7,382 bases of DNA from Lonsdalea britannica (GTDB taxonomy: Bacteria > Pseudomonadota > Gammaproteobacteria > Enterobacterales > Enterobacteriaceae), in contig NZ_CAMKXG010000176.1 of assembly GCF_946477055.1 (NCBI RefSeq), positions 1 through 7,382 on the forward strand, in the 5' to 3' direction. The notes below the pieces were generated by a model. That model was given only the letters and a program-made list of their open reading frames with translations, was not told the DNA's origin and did not search any database. Below, one piece after another: positions 5,922 to 7,382 of this stretch. Numbering within the stretch: position 1 is the first letter of the stretch; every line of letters begins with the position of its first letter. The translations under genes were made by a program, and so were the position numbers.

Positions 5922-5972
5922 ATTATCAACATTGGTATAAAAAAGTAAGTCTACTTAATTCGACATAAGTCT
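5922..5972 (-). promoter_or_regulatory. Possible tpx promoter with a direct repeat upstream
   Basis: Read on the minus strand, a GATAAT -10 (plus-strand 5922-5927) lies 17 bp from a poor -35, ACTTAC (5945-5950). The heptamer TAAGTCT (AGACTTA on the minus strand) occurs at 5946-5952 and again at 5966-5972, exactly 20 bp apart. That puts both copies on one face of the helix, the first overlapping the -35. This could be a tandem activator or repressor site. I do not recognise the motif. Confidence 0.3.
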
Positions 5973-6128
5973 CGGTTTAGTCACGCTTTAGCATTTTCAC
6001 CGGCGCAATAACGGACTGGCATCACGACATTCTCTTTCTCACGCACTCCACGCACGATGCGGGCTGGCGCTGCATCGACGAATGTCTGTTTTTGGCGTCA
6101 TTCCGATAGGCAAAATTTGATTTCAGGC

Positions 6129-6137
6129 TATGATAAT
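6129..6137 (+). promoter_or_regulatory. Possible -10 region of the mppA promoter
   Basis: TATGATAAT contains two overlapping -10-like hexamers (TATGAT 6129-6134 and GATAAT 6132-6137). No convincing -35 is present at 16-18 bp. If used, transcription would begin near 6142 and give a leader of about 160 nt that contains the structured segment described separately. Confidence 0.3.
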
Positions 6138-6152
6138 GCATCGCCCGGAAGG

Positions 6153-6239
6153 GGTATTTATGTTGCTTTTTCAGAGGCCTCCGTAGAGAAAATACCGTCA
6201 TAGAAGAAAGATTAACCTCAGTGCTCAATGACGGAGGTT
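6153..6239 (+). other. Potentially structured 5' leader of mppA with competing pairings
   Basis: Four perfect complementary pairs are visible: GGTATTT (6153-6159) with AAATACC (6190-6196); CCTCCGT (6178-6184) with ACGGAGG (6231-6237); CCGTCA (6195-6200) with TGACGG (6229-6234); and AACCTC (6214-6219) with GAGGTT (6234-6239). The last three share bases 6229-6239 and so exclude one another, wholly or in part. This is the pattern of a leader that can switch folds, but short repeats also arise by chance. No known riboswitch class is recognised and no small ORF with a ribosome-binding site is evident. The left half of the tpx-mppA gap (5874-6128) holds only the tentative tpx promoter. Confidence 0.35.
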
Positions 6240-6252
6240 TTCAGGATCGTTG

Positions 6253-6275
6253 GGGCCGGTAGTTTTTTGCGGCCC
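6253..6275 (+). other. GC-rich hairpin just upstream of the mppA ribosome-binding site
   Basis: GGGCCG (6253-6258) and CGGCCC (6270-6275) form a perfect 6-bp stem around an 11-base loop containing six Ts. The stem ends 16 bases before AAGGA. The T-run lies within the loop rather than after the stem, so it is not a standard intrinsic terminator. It could influence translation of mppA. Confidence 0.4.
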
Positions 6276-6304
6276 GCGCAGCAGCTATTTTAAGGACCGA
6301 ACAC

Positions 6305-7382
6305 ATGATGCCATTTCGCTATTCCGCCCTTTGCGTCGGACTGCTGGCTGCGCTGACAGGCGCTGTCAATGCAGCGCAAGTTCCCGCCGGAACCGTGCTG
6401 GACGCCAAACAGGACGTTGTCCGCCATATCAAAGATGAACCCGCCTCACTGGATCCGATCAAAGCTGTCGGCCTGCCGGAAATTCCGGTGATCCGCGATC
6501 TGTTTGAAGGTCTGGTGAATCAGGATGAACACGGCAATCCGGTCCCCGGCGTGGCAGAACGCTGGCAGACCAGCGACAACCGCACGTTCACGTTTATCCT
6601 GCGCGAGGACGCACGTTGGTCGAACGGCGACCCGGTCACCGCAAAAGACTTCGTCTACAGCTGGCGTCGTCTGGTGACGCCTGCCAACACCTCATCCTTC
6701 AGCTGGTTCGCCAGTCTGGCTGGGATCGTCAACGCAGACGCCATTCTGGCGGGTAAATTGCCGCCGGACCAACTGGGCGTCGTCGCAATGGACGACCACA
6801 CGCTGAAGGTGATGCTGAGTCGACCCGTGCCGTACTTCGTCAACCTGATGGCGAACTTCAGCCTGTTTCCGGTACATCAGGCCACGGTCGAAAAGTACGG
6901 TGCTGACTGGACTCGTCCCGGCCATCTGGTGGGCAACGGCGCCTTCAAGCTGGATGAGCGCGTGGTCAATGAAAAGCTGGTGCTGACGCCGAATGCGCAC
7001 TATTGGGATCATGCTCACACGGTCCTGCGTAAAGTCACCTATCTGCCGATTAGCCAGGAGTCGAATGCGACCAAACGCTATCTGGCTGGCGATATCGATA
7101 TCACCGAATCGTTTCCTAAAAATCAGTATCAGAAACTATTGAAGACGCTGCCGGGCGAGGTGTATACGCCCGCTCAGCTGGGCACCTATTACTACGCATT
7201 CAATACGCAAAGAGCGCCGACCAGCGATCAGCGGGTGCGCAAGGCGCTGTCGTATGCGATCGACCGGCAGGTGATTGCACAGAAGGTCCTGGGGACGGGC
7301 GAAAAACCGGCCTACCGCCTGACACCGGACGTGACCAGCGGATTCACGCCGGAGCAAAGCGAGCTGGAGCAGTATTCGCAGG
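6305..7382 (+). CDS. mppA: MppA, periplasmic murein tripeptide-binding protein (5' part)
   Basis: The gene runs off the right edge; 359 residues are visible of an expected 535-540. MppA binds L-Ala-gamma-D-Glu-meso-Dap in the periplasm and delivers it to the OppBCDF transporter for murein recycling. A Sec signal peptide is clear: residues 1-23, a short basic start, a hydrophobic core (CVGLLAALTGAV), and predicted cleavage at VNA/AQ. The mature part has the family-5 solute-binding fold and long near-identities to E. coli MppA: VRHIKDEPASLDPIKAVGLPEI (39-60), IRDLFEGLVNQ (63-73), KRYLAGDIDITESFPKNQYQKLLK (258-281), LGTYYYAFNTQ (292-302) and KVLGTGEKPA (329-338). These favour MppA over OppA. Two ATGs are adjacent (6305, 6308); AAGGA at 6292-6296 lies 8 nt from the first, which is chosen. 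It is divergent from tpx. The ycjG and mpaA murein-peptide genes that separate them in E. coli are missing here. Confidence 0.95.
   Translation, partial: MMPFRYSALCVGLLAALTGAVNAAQVPAGTVLDAKQDVVRHIKDEPASLDPIKAVGLPEIPVIRDLFEGLVNQDEHGNPVPGVAERWQTSDNRTFTFILREDARWSNGDPVTAKDFVYSWRRLVTPANTSSFSWFASLAGIVNADAILAGKLPPDQLGVVAMDDHTLKVMLSRPVPYFVNLMANFSLFPVHQATVEKYGADWTRPGHLVGNGAFKLDERVVNEKLVLTPNAHYWDHAHTVLRKVTYLPISQESNATKRYLAGDIDITESFPKNQYQKLLKTLPGEVYTPAQLGTYYYAFNTQRAPTSDQRVRKALSYAIDRQVIAQKVLGTGEKPAYRLTPDVTSGFTPEQSELEQYSQ

Noticed and set aside
6022..6228. 68-residue minus-strand frame in the tpx-mppA gap
   Set aside because: No ribosome-binding site or family-like feature, and an unlikely composition. 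It overlaps the putative mppA leader structures.
6253..6275. Possible intrinsic terminator before mppA
   Set aside because: The T-run lies in the loop, not after the stem, and the sequence following the stem is GC-rich.
6292..6307. GcvB-type small RNA target at the mppA start
   Set aside because: The segment before the ATG is only slightly CA-rich (GAACAC), too short to support a claim without a GcvB sequence from the same genome.
1..7382. CRISPR array, tRNA, rRNA, insertion sequence or phage gene
   Set aside because: No regularly spaced repeats, no cloverleaf-like segment, no transposase or integrase motif, and no target-site duplication flanking the 2282-5312 cassette could be seen.

Overview
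The window looks like a chromosomal segment from a moderately GC-rich enterobacterium (order Enterobacterales). TyrR, Tpx and MppA are all close to the E. coli proteins as I remember them. The seven-residue insertion in TyrR relative to E. coli, and the accessory genes, would fit a Pectobacteriaceae-type genome (Brenneria, Dickeya, Pectobacterium). That placement is inference, not a database result.

Layout, left to right: (1) the 3' end of a CynX/NimT-type MFS transporter gene (1-414, +). Its first 33 bases are an exact reverse complement of bases 180-212, so the left edge is suspect. (2) tyrR (516-2090, +), the aromatic amino acid regulator, preceded by a good TyrR box (417-434) and followed by a strong intrinsic terminator (2247-2276). 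(3) A three-gene accessory cassette: a RimJ/RimL-type GNAT acetyltransferase (2282-2818, -), an XRE-type regulator with an MmyB/MltR-like ligand-binding domain (2859-3737, -), and a divergent 14-TM DHA2-type MFS exporter (3855-5312, +). The 117-bp divergent intergenic region carries an extended -10 element overlapped by a TACCAG-N12-CTGGTA dyad. (4) A 13-bp perfect hairpin (5319-5351) between the convergent exporter and tpx. (5) tpx (5367-5870, -), atypical 2-Cys thiol peroxidase. (6) A 434-bp divergent intergenic region whose right half has several overlapping complementary segments. (7) The 5' part of mppA (6305 to window end, +), the murein tripeptide-binding periplasmic protein.

How the parts work together: tyrR, tpx and mppA are ancestral housekeeping genes. 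In E. coli K-12 tyrR and tpx are direct convergent neighbours, and ycjG, mpaA, ycjY and ycjZ lie between tpx and mppA. Here the regulator/exporter/acetyltransferase cassette sits precisely in the tyrR-tpx junction, and the murein-peptide genes between tpx and mppA are absent. The cassette looks like a self-contained, ligand-responsive efflux-plus-acetylation (detoxification or export) unit. Its substrate cannot be read from the sequence.

The observations most worth a second look are the 33-bp inverted repeat at the window edge, the cassette and its candidate operator, the degenerate GAFTGA loop of TyrR (GAYPNA), and the potentially switching mppA leader. I found no CRISPR array, tRNA, rRNA, insertion sequence or phage gene.
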